Assembly (NCBI GenBank): GCA_027943335.1
Contig: BSBK01001118.1
Span: 98,501-162,500, forward strand
Length of the DNA stretch: 64,000 nt
Origin: Chamaecyparis obtusa
Taxonomy: Eukaryota > Streptophyta > Pinopsida > Cupressales > Cupressaceae
Direction: 5' to 3'
Both the position numbers and the translations under genes were made by a program. The notes below the pieces were generated by a model. The model did no database searches and was not told where the DNA came from. It saw nothing but the letters and a program-made list of their open reading frames with translations. This document shows, piece by piece, positions 47,401 to 59,749 of this stretch (position 1 is its first letter; each line of letters begins with the position of its first letter).

Positions 47401-48992
47401 AGTTGAATCAGAGGCATTTGAAATGGGTTGAGTTTTTGTAGAGTTATACATTTATTTTGAAACATAGGAGTGGAAAGTCTAATAAGGTTGCAGATGCTCT
47501 TAGCAGAAGGCAACTATTGCTGACAGAAATGCAGATTGAAGTGGTTGGGTTCAATGAACTCAAGAATTTGTATCCAGAGGATCCTAATTTTGGTGAAGCT
47601 TGAAAAGCTTGTACAGAACTTGTTACTCTAGACAGGATGAAATGGTTGGATTTCATCATCCAGGATGATATGCTATTCAGAGGGAGTCAGTTGTGCATTC
47701 CACGAAGTTCTATGAGGGAGAATCTCATCAAGGAGAAGCATAGTGGAGGATTGGCTGGACATTTTGGTCGTGATAAAACCCTTGGTTTGGTTAGTGAGAA
47801 TTATTATTGGCCACAGTTGCAGCAAGATGTGAAGAAGTTTGTACAGAGTTGCAGAGTATGTCAGATGGCGAAAGGAGTGAAGCAGAATACAGGATTGTAT
47901 CAGCCATTACCTGTACCAGAGAAGCTTTGGGAGGATATCAGCATGGACTTTGTTCTTGGTTTACCGAGAACTCAGCGGGGACATGATTCCATTTTTGTGG
48001 TAGTTGACAGATTTTTGAAGATGGCACATTTTATTCCCTGCAAGAAGACTAATGATGCTATTCATGTAGTAGAATTATTTTTCAGAGAAGTAGTGAGACT
48101 TCATGGCTTGCCAAAGACCATAGTTTCAGATCGGGACACTAAGTTTGTTGGATATTTCTGGCGTATATTGTGGAAGAAGTTGAAGACAGATTTGAAGTTC
48201 AGTTCATCACATCATCCCTAGACTGATGGACAGACAGAGGTGGTGAATAGGAGTTTGGAAAATTTGCTGAGATGCTTGGTTGGAGATAAGCCAACAGGAT
48301 GGGATTTGATTTTACCACAGGCAGAATTTGCATATAATAATTCTATCAATAGGAGCACTGGTAAATCACCATTCCAGATTATATATGGAAGTAGTCCAAG
48401 AAATGCATCTGAATTGAGGAAGATAGATAAAGGAGAAATAAGTAGTGCTGAAGCTAAGGATTTTGCAAAACACTTGAAGAACATCTATGGGGAGGTGAGG
48501 AAGCATATTACCAAGATGAACGCACAGTATAAGGCTAAGGCAGATGAGAAAAGGAGGTATAAGGAATTTCAAGTTGGTGATGAAGTCATGGTTCATTTGC
48601 GAAAGGAGCGGTTTCCAGTTGGTACATATAACAAGCTGAAAATGAAGAAGTTTGGACCATGTAGGATATTGAAGAAACATGATTCAGGAAACGCATATGA
48701 GGTAGAACTGCCTACTGAGCTAAATATTTCACCAGTGTTTAACATTTCAGATCTGACAGAGTATCATGAGGGAGGTGTTGAAGATGAGATCACAGCAGCA
48801 CAGTGGAGTATTCCGGCAACTAGTTCAGACACTAAGAAGATCGAAGATATACTGGACAGTCGTGTTGGCAGAAGCACAAGGAACAGGACATATGAAGAAT
48901 ATCTAGTCAAGTGGAAAGGATGACCTGTTGAAGATTCATCATGGCTGCCAAAGGAGGAGGTTAGCCATCTTGGTTTTCCTCTGCACCCCTGA
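44500..48992 (+). pseudogene. Chromovirus copy B gag-pol, most heavily mutated
   Basis: The gag start codon is lost (ATA at 44500 where copy C has ATG). The gag domain is followed by the CCHC knuckle at 45438-45479 and protease DSG near 45707. RT has YLDD at 46728-46739, then RNase H from about 47172. Integrase runs from about 47730, with D, D and E blocks near 47943, 48130 and 48238. A GPY/F-type block and chromodomain with TGA at 48921-48923 complete it. Many stops occur, among them 44907, 45150, 46185, 47214 and 48219. Here the gag-pol junction reads through (CAA near 45634), which shows that gag and pol form one frame in this family. Confidence 0.9.
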
Positions 48993-49030
48993 GTCATGAC
49001 AGGGTCACTTCTCAAATTACCCCGGGTGTC

Positions 49031-49876
49031 TGATGCAGGAGCATCCTGGGTGTAAGAGCAATCTTGCATCACCCAAAAATATTTCTATTTTTGTATTCAA
49101 TAATGGTTATTTTGTGCAGAGCTGATATTTATGGAAAGTTACTATTTTTGGTAATTTTCTTATGTGCTCAGAATGATCTGATTTCTTTCTTGGAGGTTCA
49201 TTTTGGTCATATAAGTCTGCCAGTAAAGTTTCATTGCCAAATCAAGTTTATATTGGAAGATATTGAAAATTTTCGGTATTAGCAGCAGGGTACAGAAAGT
49301 TTGAACTCAGTTTTGAAGGCTTTCGAGGCCCCAGATGAGGTCAAAAATTTGGGTGACGGGTGCTTGCGCGGGTCAAGCTTGTAGAGCGCTTCGTGGCATT
49401 TCTGAAATGGGGTTATAATAGCTGAGCGGGTCAACTGGTGATGACTTATTGTCTTCGAAAGTTGGGCCACCTGAAATGGCGGAAAATAATTTTTTTCAAA
49501 ATTTCTGTTCGGATTTCAAAGGTTATCTTGAGCTGACTATGATGTAATAAAATGTAAAATAAAATAATTCTAAGTTGGTCGGCCTTATTGGCTAAAATTC
49601 TGGAACCTTCCCAAGCGGTGGAAAATTGCCTATATAAGGAAGGCTGTATTATTGTCTTAGGCAGTTCAGAATAGTTCTGGGTAATAGTATGAGGCTTTGT
49701 CCTACAGAATATTGTAAAGGAATGCCCATGTGGCTTTGCATATTGTAATTCTGAAAGTTTGTAATTTCACATTTGTGGAGATAATAAGAAGCCAATTTTC
49801 TGTTCTTGCATATTGTTGTTGTTGTTTCTCTATTTCTATTATGTGTTTGTGGTATTAAGGGGAGCACCCTTCATCA
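49031..49876 (+). repeat. LTR 3 of the chromovirus array (846 bp)
   Basis: Same length and termini as LTR 2 and LTR 4, with a few percent of sites differing by eye. Shared between copies B and C. Confidence 0.9.
49631..49637 (+). promoter_or_regulatory. TATA box of LTR 3
   Basis: TATATAA in the context GCCTATATAAGGAAGG, at the same LTR position as in LTR 2. Confidence 0.65.
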
Positions 49877-49878
49877 TG

Positions 49879-49890
49879 TGGTATCAGAGC
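49879..49890 (+). other. Primer-binding site of copy C (tRNA-iMet)
   Basis: TGGTATCAGAGC, an exact match to the usual plant iMet primer site, two bases after LTR 3. Confidence 0.85.
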
Positions 49891-49977
49891 AGGAGTTCTT
49901 GAGTGTGTAAACAGATCGCCGACTGTGAGGCAGTTTACACCAGGACCGTGGTTAGGGTTTCAACGCGCATCGCGAAA

Positions 49978-52900
49978 ATGCCTCCATGAAATGAACGTGG
50001 CGGAAGAGCTGGTGTTGTAACACCTGAGGTTAGAGAGCTGCAGAGACAAGTGCAAGCATTGCAAGAAGAGATTCGCAGAGGAATGAATCTTAATGTCAGA
50101 CGAAAGTGAGGATGAAGCTGAAGAAGAATATCAAGAAGGAGAAGTTGAAATTGTGAACCAGGAGGAAGAAAGACTTTTTCGGGCGATTTCCAAGATTGGG
50201 AAAAGACCTAAGATTGAGGTTCCTACATTTTCTGAAAAAATCTTAACCCAGAGGAATTGATCAACTGGATCAATGAGTGTGAAGAATATTTTGAGTATGA
50301 AGATGTTGAGGATCCTGATAGGGTCAAATTTGCTAAGGCCAGACTGAAAGGTCATGTGAAGATATGGTGGCAAGAGATTCAGTTGGAGCAAAATAGAAGG
50401 GGAAAGGAGAAAATCATGAGATGGGATCGGATGGTGGATAAATTGAAGCGACAGTTCATTTCTGTTAATTATGGGCTTGACCTACTGAAGAAAATGCAGA
50501 GTTTGAAGCAAGCAGGAAGATCTGTTCAGGAGTATACAGATGAGTTCTATCGACTTCTAATCAGAACAAGCCATGCAGAAGCTGATAAGGAGAAAGTTGC
50601 CCGATACCTTAATGGGTTAAGGCCAAGCATCCAGGAGGAGCTGAATCTAGTTCGAATGAATAGTATTGAAGAGGCATACCAGTTTGCCCTAAAAGTAGAG
50701 GAAAAGCTGAACAAGAAGTTTGAGAGCAGAAAAAATGAAAGAGGTCGCGGTGGACGATCTGGTGGACGATCATATGGTGGCCGAAATGAAGATCCGAAAA
50801 AGAAGGATGAGGCCAGTAGTAGTCAGAATCAGCAAGGAAATAATTCCAATCGCTTCCAGGATCAGAATAATAGAAATCAAAGAGGAAGAGGAAGAGGACA
50901 AGGATCTGGAAGAGGTGGCTTCCGTGGAACATGTTTTCACTGTGGAGAAGAAGGTCATAGGGCATTTGAATGTCCTCAGCGCCAAGGTAGAATAGACAGG
51001 AGAAATGAAGGCCAGACCAAAATTGCACATCTAGATGAAGATGTCAGATCATCAAATTCTGAAGATGCTGAAAGAGGAGAAACATTGATTAACAGAAGAG
51101 TCCTGTTGAGTGGTGAGAATGAACCTGAGTAAAGGAGGAGCTTGTTTCGTACCAGGTGCAAGTGTGAAATTAAATATTATGATGTGATTATCGATAGTGG
51201 AAGCACTGACAATTTGGTGTCAGAAGAGATGGTGAGAAAGTTGAAGCTCAAGAGACAAAAAGACCCACATCCATATCGGATTGCCTGGGTACAGGATGAC
51301 CACAAGGTCATGGTCAATGAACAATGCCTGGTGAAGTTCAAGATTGGCGGATACCAAGATGAGGTATTGTGTGATATCATATCTATGGATGCATGTCATA
51401 TGTTGTTGGGTAGACCATGGCAGTTTGACAGATGTGTTGTACATGATGGCCGTGCGAATACCTATTCCCTGACAAAGGATGGAGTGCGACATAAGCTAAA
51501 ACCATTGAAGGAGACTGAAGAAAAGGTATGTGGTAATGCAAGGATAACTTTTGTTGATTGAAGAAATTTCCTAGATGGTATGAGGCATGAGCATGTATGT
51601 TTTGCTTTAATTCCAAAAGCTGGTAAAGAGGAAGTAGAAGATGTTCCTGTAGAAGTTGTAGATTTGTTGAATGAGTTTCAGGATATTGTATCTGATAACG
51701 TGCCTAATGGATTACCACCAATTAGAAAGATCAGTCATCAGATGGACTTGATCCCAGGAGTGAGTTTGCTGAATAAGGCAGCACACAGAATGACACCTGC
51801 AGAAAGTGAGGAGTTGAACAGACAAGTACATGAACTATTACAGAAAGGATTGATCCGTGAGAGTCTGAGTCCCTGTGCTGTACCAGCGGTATTAGCACCA
51901 AAGAAGAATGGAAAATGGAGGATGTGTACAGATTCTAGGGCAATAAACAAGATCACAATCAAGTACAGGTTTCCATTGCCACGAATGGATGATATTATGG
52001 ACTGTTTGAGTGGAGCTGTGTATTTCTCAAAGATAGATCTGAAGAGTGGATATCATCAGATTCGGATCAGAGAAGGAGATGAATGGAAGACTGCCTTCAA
52101 GACAAAGGAAGGACTATATGAGTTGTTAGTCATGCCTTTTGGGCTAACCAATGCACCGAGCACTTTCATGCGGCTCATGAACGAGGTTCTGAAAGAATTT
52201 TTGGGTAAGTTTGACATTGTTTACCTAGATGATATTTTGATTTTTAGCAAGACATTGGAGGAACATATGATGCATATTCGTATGGTGTTTGAAAAGATGA
52301 GAGATGAGAAATTGTTGATTAATTAGAAGAAGTGCAGTTTTGTGAAGAAAGAGTTAGTGTATTTGGGATTTTTAGTTTCAGCAGAAGGTCTAAAAATAGA
52401 CCCAGAGAAGGTACAGGCTATCCTTGAATGGCCTACTCCAAGGAGTGCTACTGAGGTAAGATCTTTTCATGGTTTAGCTAGCTTTTACAGAAAGTTTATC
52501 AAAAATTTTAGTAGTATTTGTGGACCCTTGACTGAAACAATGAGAGGGGATAGAAAAGAGTTTAAGTGGACTAATGGGGTAGAAAAGAGTTTTCAATTGT
52601 TGAAACAAAAAGTTACAGAAGAACCTGTTTTAGCACTTCTAGATTTTAATAAGGTGTTTCAAGTAGATTGTGATGCTAGTGGTACTGCAATAGGAGCTGT
52701 TATGAGCCAAGAAGGTAAACCTATTGCTTATTTCAGTGAGAAGTTAAATGATGCCAAGAAGAAATATTCTATTTATGATCAAAAATTTTATGCTATAGTT
52801 CAGGCATTAAAGAAGTAGAGACATTATCTACTTCCTAAAGAGTTTGTTTTGTATACTAATCATCAAGCTTTGCAATATTTGAATAGTCAAGGAAAGTTTA

Positions 52901-54486
52901 ATCAGAGGCATTTGGAATGGGTTGAGTTTTTACAGAGTTATACATTTGTTTTGAAATACAGGAGTGGAAAGTCTAATAGGGTTGCAGATGCTCTTAGCAG
53001 AAGGAAACTATTGCTGACAGAAATGCAGATTGAAGTGGTTGGGTTCAAGGAACTCAAAAATTTGTATCCAGAGGATCCTGATTTTGGTGAAGCTTGGAAA
53101 GCTTGTACAGAACCTGTTACTCTAGACAGGATGAAATGGTTGGATTTCATCATCCAGGATGATATGCTATTCAGAAGGAGTCAGTTGTGCATTCCACGAA
53201 GTTCTATGAGGGAGAATCTCATCAAGGAGAAGCATAGTGGAGGATTGGCTGGACATTTTGGTCGTGATAAAACCCTTGGTTTGGTTAGTGATAATTATTA
53301 TTGGCCACAGTTGCAGCAAGATGTGAAGAAGTTTGTACAGAGTTGCAGAGTATGTCAGATGGCGAAAGGAGTGAAGCAGAATACAGGATTGTATCAGCCA
53401 TTACCTGTACCAGCGAAGCCTTGGGAGGATATCAGCATGGACTTTGTTCTTGGTTTACCGAGGACTCAGCGGGGACATGATTCCATTTTTGTGGTAGTTG
53501 ACAGATTTTTGAAGATGGCACATTTTATTCCCTGCAAGAAGACTAATGATGCTGTTCATGTAGCAGAATTGTTTTTCAGAGAAGTAGTGAGACTTCATGG
53601 CTTGCCAAAGACCATAGTTTCAGATCGGGACACTAAGTTTGTTGAATATTTCTGGCGTACATTATGGAAGAAGTTGAAGATAGATTTGAAGTTCAGTTCA
53701 TCACATCATCCCCAGACTGATGGACAGACAGAGGTGGTGAATAGGAGTTTGGGAAATTTGCTGAGATGCTTGGTTGGAGATAAGCCAACAGGATGGGATT
53801 TGATTTTACCACAGGCAAAATTTGCATACAATAATTCTATCAATAGGAGCACTGGTAAATCACCATTCCAGATTGTATATGGAAGTAGTCCAAGAAATGC
53901 ATCTGAATTGAAGAAGATAGATAAAGGAGAAATAAGTAGTGCTGAAGCTGAGGATTTTGCAGAACACTTGAAGAACATCCATGGGGAGGTGAGGAAGCAT
54001 ATTACCAAGATGAACGCAAAGTATAAGGCTAAGGCAGATGAGAAAAAGAGGTATAAGGAATTTCAGGTTGGTGATGAAGTCATGGTTCATTTGCAGAAGG
54101 AGCGGTTTCCAGTTGGTACATATAACAAGCTGAAAATGAAGAAGTTTGGACCATGTAGGATATTGAAGAAACATGATTCAGGAAACGCATATGAGGTAGA
54201 ACTGCCTACTGAGCTAAATATTTCACCAGTGCTTAACATTTCAGATCTGACAGAGTATCATGAGGGAGGTGTTGAAGATGAGATCACAGCAGCACAGTGG
54301 AGTATTCCAACAACTAGTTCAGACACTAAGGAGATCGAAGATATACTGGACAGTCATGTTGGCAGAAGCACAAGGAACAGGGCATATGAAGAATATCTGG
54401 TCAAGTGGAAAGGATGACCTGTTGAAGATTCATCATGGCTACCAAAGGAGGAGGTTAGCCATCTTGGTTTTCCTCTGCACCCCTGA
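49978..54486 (+). pseudogene. Chromovirus copy C gag-pol, least damaged copy
   Basis: One frame of 4,509 bases runs from ATG at 49978 to the terminal TGA at 54484-54486. Domains:
- gag.
- CCHC knuckle 50932-50973.
- Protease DSG near 51193.
- RT with YLDD at 52222-52233.
- RNase H near 52660-53000.
- Integrase HHCC near 53230-53365; catalytic D near 53435, D near 53620 and E near 53725.
- GPCRILKK block near 54148.
- Chromodomain 54330-54460.
Breaks are TGA at codon 4, a two-base loss near 50094 compensated by a two-base gain near 50230, stops at 51130, 51559, 52324 and 52816, and TGA at 54415 inside the chromodomain. Confidence 0.92.
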
Positions 54487-54524
54487 GTCATGACAGGGTC
54501 ACTTCTCAAATTACCCCAGGTGTC

Positions 54525-55370
54525 TGATGCAGGAGCATCCTGGGTGTAAGAGCAATCTTGCATCACCCAAAAATATTTTTGTTTTTGTATTGAATAAGGG
54601 TTATTTTGTGCAGAGCTGCTATTTATGGAAAGTTACTATTTTTGGTAATTTTTGTATGTGCTCAGAATGATCTGATTTCTTTCTTGGAGGTTCATTTTGG
54701 TCATATAAGTCTGCCAGTAAAGTTTCATTGCCAGATCAAGTGTATATTGGAAGATATTGAAGATTTTCGGTATTGGTAGCAGGGTACAGAAACTTTGAAC
54801 TTAGTTTTGAAGGCTTTAGAGGCCCCGGATGAAGTTAAAAATTTGGGTGATGGGCGTTTGCACAGGTCAAGCCTCTAGAGCACTTCGTGGCGTTTCTGAA
54901 ATGGGGTTATAATAGCTGAGCGGGTCAACTGGTGATGACTTATGGTCTTCGGAAGTTGGGCCACCTGAAATGGCAGAAAATAATTTTCTTCAAAATTTCT
55001 GTTCGGGTTTCAAAAGTTATCTTGAGCCGACTATGATGTAATAAAATGTAAAATAAAATAATTCTAAATTGGTCGGCCTTATTGGCTAAAATTCTGGAAC
55101 CTTCCCAGGCGGTGGATAATTGCCTATATAAGGAAGGCTGTATTATTGTCTTAGGCAGTTCAGAATAGTTCTGGGTAATAGTTCAAGGCTTTGTCCTATA
55201 GAATATTGTAAAGGAATGCCCATGTGGCTTTGCATATTGTAATTCTAAAAGTTTGTAATTCCACATTTGTGGAGATAATAAGAAGCCAATTTTCTGTTCT
55301 TGCATATTGTTGTTGTTGTTTCTCTATTTTTGTTATGTGTTTGTGGTATTAAGGGGAGCACCCTTCATCA
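54525..55370 (+). repeat. LTR 4 of the chromovirus array (846 bp), 3' terminal
   Basis: Full-length LTR ending CTTCATCA directly against the CTTTT target duplication in the Tat RT. No clear polypurine tract precedes this or the other internal LTRs. Confidence 0.9.
55125..55131 (+). promoter_or_regulatory. TATA box of LTR 4
   Basis: TATATAA at the conserved LTR position. Transcription from it would enter the Tat RT/integrase pseudogene downstream. Confidence 0.6.
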
Positions 55371-58065
55371 CTTTTGTTGGAATGTCATGCCATTTGATCT
55401 TAAGAATGCTAGTGCAACCTATCAGAGAGCTATGACTACCATATTCCATGATATGATGCATAAAAACATGGAAGACTATGTTGATGACACACTTGCTAAA
55501 TCACAAAAAAGAAGCACTCATTTATCTGATTTGAGTTTTATAATGGACCGCATGGAATGATTTCAACTCAGATTGAATCCTAAGAAATGTGCTTTTAGCA
55601 TCACTTCTAGGAAACTGCTAGGCTATATCATATCAGCAAAAGGAATAGAGGTAGACCCAGAAAAGGTGCAAGCTATCATGGAGATGCCACCTCCTCACAA
55701 CATAAAACAATTAAGGGGTCTCCAAGGCCATCTCCAATCTATTAGGTGGTTCATTTCTCAATTAGCTGATAGCGCTCAACCCTTCAACAAGAATTTGCAT
55801 AAAGGGGCTACTTGCATATGGAATGAGGAATGTCAAAATAACTTGGACCAAATCAAGGATTACCTAGAAAAACCTCCTATTCTTATGCCGCCTATCCAAG
55901 GGAAACCTTTGATACTCTACATATCTATTGGAACAAATTCTTTAGGAGCTCTCCTTACACAGCAAGATGATATGGGCAAAGAATGAGCTATCTATTACAT
56001 CATTCACACCTTGGTTGCTTATGAGCTCAATTATACTAGCATTGAGAAAGCTTGTCTAGCAAAAGTGTTTGCATCCTAGAAACTTAGGCATTACATGCTC
56101 GCACATACTACGTAGTTGATCACCAAAATTGATCCTTTAAAGTACCTCTTAAGTAAAGCTGCGCTTACCAGATGACTTGCTAAATGGATGCTGATTCTTT
56201 TAGAATTTGACATTTAGTACGTCGAAAGGAAAGCCATTAAAGGACAAGAAATCATGGATCAATTGGCTGAATTTCCCATGACTGATGATGCTCCTCTTTA
56301 GGTAGACTTCCTAGATGCTTCGATCATGAATGTTATAGAGCATACCTGGAAAATGTTCTTTGATGGTTCTCATACACAGAATGGGGTTGGCGCTAGAATC
56401 TTATTTGTTACACCTCATGGATACATGATTCCTAAATCTTATAAGTTTCTCTTTCCATGCACCAATAATATAGCCAAATATGAATCTCTTCTCAATGGTG
56501 TTAAACTTGCCCTAGAATGGAGGATTACTGAATTGCATATCTTTGGAGATTCACAGCTTGTCATAAATCAAGTAAATAATGATTACCAGATAAAGGATTC
56601 ACTTAGGAATTATTTCACATCTATGGCATTCCAACAAATTCCTAGAGCTAAGAACAAGGTTGATGATGCCATGGCTACTTTGGCATCCATTCTACAATTG
56701 GAAGAACATGAGTCACACTTTGAGTTCCTGGTGGAAGAGTTGCATTATCCCACCTATAAGTCCCTTGATGACCATGTCATTTACACTATGGTCGGTCATG
56801 ATTCATCCCACTATGCTACTATATTTTCCTATCTCTGAGATCAGATTATTCTTGAAAATCTAGCACACAATGAGAAGCTCCAACTCATCCACAATGCCTC
56901 ACATTTTACCCTCATCTTTGGTGACTTGTATAGGAAGGGTCTAGATGGAACTCTCCTTAGGTGTCTAGAAATAGAGTAGTCCAAAAAAGTGCTACCTGTA
57001 GTCCATGATGGCATATGTGGTTCACACTCTAATGGTCTTGTGTTAGCTCATAAATTGCTTAGGGTTGGTTACTATTGGCCTACTATGCAAGCCGATGTTG
57101 TTCGATATGCCAAGTCCTACAAGAAATGTCAACTACATGGGAATCTCATCCATGCTCCTAGATGCAAGCTTATTCCCTCTGTTACATACTAGCCATTTCA
57201 ATAATGGGCCTTTGACTTGGTAGGCAAGATTCATCCTACTTCTTCAAGTGGGCATAAGTTCATTATTATAGCTATTGAATATTTTACCAAATGCGTTGAA
57301 ACTGTCCCACTATCTACAGCTACAAGAAAACATGTTGCCTTGTTTATCTTCAATCACATCATTTTCTACTATGGTATTCCTTCCTCCATAGTCATAGATA
57401 ATGGAAGCTAGTTCAAGAATAAAGACCTGAAACAATTGTGCAAAAAATTCAAAATTAAATAACATTGGTCTTCTATTTACTACCCTCAAGGGAATAGCCA
57501 AGCTGAGGCCTCAAATAAAACACTATTGAAAATCCTTCATAGGACAGTGCAAAAATCAGGCAAGGATTGGCATCTGCAGATCAATCCTGTGCTATGGGCT
57601 TACAAAAATTCTATTCACACTCCTCTAGGTGCCACACCTTTTTCCTTGGCCTATGGTTCTGAGGTTGTCTTGCCATTAGAGGTCAAAATACCATCACTGA
57701 GAGTCTCTCTACATGGTTTGATTACCGATGAAGACTATAGGGCCATGAGAGTTCATGAGCTTACTACTTTGGAGGAACACCACAAGGCCACCTTTGATCA
57801 CATGTGCACTAATCAAAAGAGAATGTCTACTGCCTATAATAAGAAGGTTCATCCTAGAGAGTTCCAAGTGGGTGAATTAGTCCTAAGAGAAAATCCTAAG
57901 AATTAGCAGAATACAAAGGAAAAAGGCAAATTCGAGCCGAATTGGTTAGGGCCTTACATAATCATGACAACATTTGGGTCTGGGGCCTATTAGTTATCTA
58001 CACCTAAGGGAGAAGAGCTTGTTGAACCTATTAATGTTCTACATCTGAAGAAGTTCTATGCCTAA
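55371..58065 (+). pseudogene. Tat element pol part 2: RT, RNase H, second RNase H, integrase
   Basis: RT resumes at 55371 with MPFDLKNASATYQRAM and intact YVDD near 55479. RNase H follows (55905-56100, ILYISIGTNSLGALL). A second, archaeal-type RNase H follows at about 56335-56700, with acidic residues in DGS, KYESL, GDSQ and VDDAMA. Integrase (56985-57905) keeps D (WAFDLVG), D (IVIDNGS) and E (SQAEASNK). In its zinc domain the first Cys of the C-x2-C pair is Tyr (SYKKC). The frame closes with TAA at 58063-58065. Stops include 55558, 55984, 56836, 57190 and 57409. The dual RNase H places it in the Tat branch. Confidence 0.9.
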
Positions 58066-58179
58066 GGTTCTTGAGCTCTTTGTATATATCTTATCGATCC
58101 TGAAAATAATCCAAAAAATTCATATATGATGCTGAAAAAATCCTAAAAAGCACATAAAGTCCTGAAAAAAAGAGCATCT

Positions 58180-58370
58180 TGGTGAAAACCTAGCAATAGG
58201 CGCTTTGATTTCTCACCAAAAAAAATAAAATAATTCAAAAAATTCAAAAAAATAGAAAAAGTGCCTTGGTGAAAACTTGGAAATAGGCGCCTTGGTAGCA
58301 AAAATACAAAAAAAAAAAAAATATAAAAGTCCTAAAAAATCTACCAAGTGGTGAAAACCTAGAAATAGGC
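58180..58370 (+). repeat. Three GGTGAAAACCTAGAAATAGGC-like repeats, ~80-87 bp apart
   Basis: GGTGAAAACC or GGTGAAAACT followed by T(A/G)G(A/C)AATAGGC starts near 58181, 58268 and 58350. A-rich spacers separate the copies. Confidence 0.75.
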
Positions 58371-59632
58371 ACTAATTGGGACCCTTGCACCTATGCCTAT
58401 CAATATTGCATGATGCTTATTCACTCCACTTCTCGCTTTGTCTATCCTAGCCTAGAATTGACTCTTGTTTTAGTCTAGGGGGCATACGTTGTTTTAGCTT
58501 ATCTTGGGTCTCTTTGTGCGTCGAGGTTTCTTGGGAAACTTGGTTTAAATAGTGTTTCTCAACACTTTCCAACTATGTTTTTCAACACTTCCCTAGCATC
58601 AAGTGTTTCTCAACACTTATCAGATATCCTACCCACAGTCTAGAATGATATGATATTTCTCACCAGCAGATGCGATACTCAAAGTTTGACTCTATGACCT
58701 ACACACACGCACTTAAACACTTGACTCATTAATACTTTCTTGACTTTATTTCTTTGTGTGTTGTCTATGATGATTTCTTTTGATGAGTGTTCTCTCCCTA
58801 ATAGTTTTTGATGATGCATAGCTAGAAGACTGGGGGCATGAGGACATATTTTATTTATTTTTCTACCTATGGGTATATCTTGTTGATCCTGATTGTCATG
58901 AGCATTTATGCTTGTTACACTTGACACTGAAGATCTACAATGTATTATCCTTGACTATTTTCTGCAACTACATGCTTATGGTCATCTTGACTTTCTTGTG
59001 TCTCGATGCGACCATAATCTTGCTATACTAAACTTAGGGAACCTCACTGCACTAGTCATCTTGACCTACATGTCTTTGATGCTTAGGTGGGATTCCCACA
59101 TACCTATCTGATACAAATCATATTCATATACCCATAGTTATACTAGTGCATATTTTATGATCTTGAGATGCTACCAATAAAGCTCAATGATGATTATTAG
59201 AGTCTAACAACTTTGTAACCATGCAAGTAAACCACTTTTCATAGTAGCTTGCATTCTTAGGTTCATGTTAGTTTAGTTTTGCGTCTTGCATATGAAGAGA
59301 GCTCTCCTTTCATCTTTCACAGACTTGTCAGTCAACTACACTCGCCTTTCACTTCTTCTCGATCATGTCTTTCAATTCTTTTCTTTCATATCACATCCTC
59401 TTCTATTCCTATCATCACAAGGGGTTAATCTTATCATCATATATAAAAAAAAGATCATTTTTAGAAACATGAGTCTATATCATAATATGAGAACCAAACA
59501 TACATCCATGAGAGAAACTATACATGAGCATTTATAAGCATATATCATACATTTGAGCAATATAACAAGACAATAATACTGAAACATCCATCACAATGAG
59601 ACAAATACACAAGATATATCATAATCCAATCA

Positions 59633-59636
<4 letters not shown>

Positions 59637-59671
<35 letters not shown>
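59637..59671. repeat. AT dinucleotide microsatellite
   Basis: A pure alternating AT run of about 35 bases. Confidence 0.95.
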
Positions 59672-59673
<2 letters not shown>

Positions 59674-59749
59674 AATACAATATGGGATCCAAAAATCTGG
59701 ATAATCTCTCAAGACATGTCTATACATCCAAAACCCTAAACCTAGGACT

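Larger units (their letters stand above)
38942..55370 (+). mobile_element. Tandem array of three chromovirus Ty3/gypsy copies sharing four LTRs (16,429 bp)
   Basis: Four LTRs (the first truncated) alternate with three gag-pol units in the order LTR1-A-LTR2-B-LTR3-C-LTR4. The array starts TGATGCAGG, ends CTTCATCA, and has a single CTTTT duplication at its outer edges inside the Tat RT. The primer sites match tRNA-iMet (TGGTATCAGAGC) and a chromodomain lies at the C-terminus, which define a chromovirus. One insertion later expanded by unequal recombination between LTRs is the simplest history. Copies carry different stop codons, so the expansion is not recent. Confidence 0.9.
58066..59700 (+). 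other. 3' region of the Tat element, non-coding part
   Basis: No sense ORF is supported. It contains the GGTGAAAACC microrepeats (58180-58370), A-rich stretches, and a 35-bp AT run at 59637-59671. Long 3' regions are typical of Tat elements. Confidence 0.6.

Noticed and set aside
44401..49890. tRNA genes suggested by iMet-like sequence
   Set aside because: Only the short complement of the tRNA 3' end is present, directly after LTRs. These are primer-binding sites, not tRNA genes.
41965..54566. Recurring minus-strand ORFs of 70-145 codons in the chromovirus array
   Set aside because: They repeat at the same place in all copies, opposite pol, and carry no motif. They are reverse-strand readings of conserved coding sequence.
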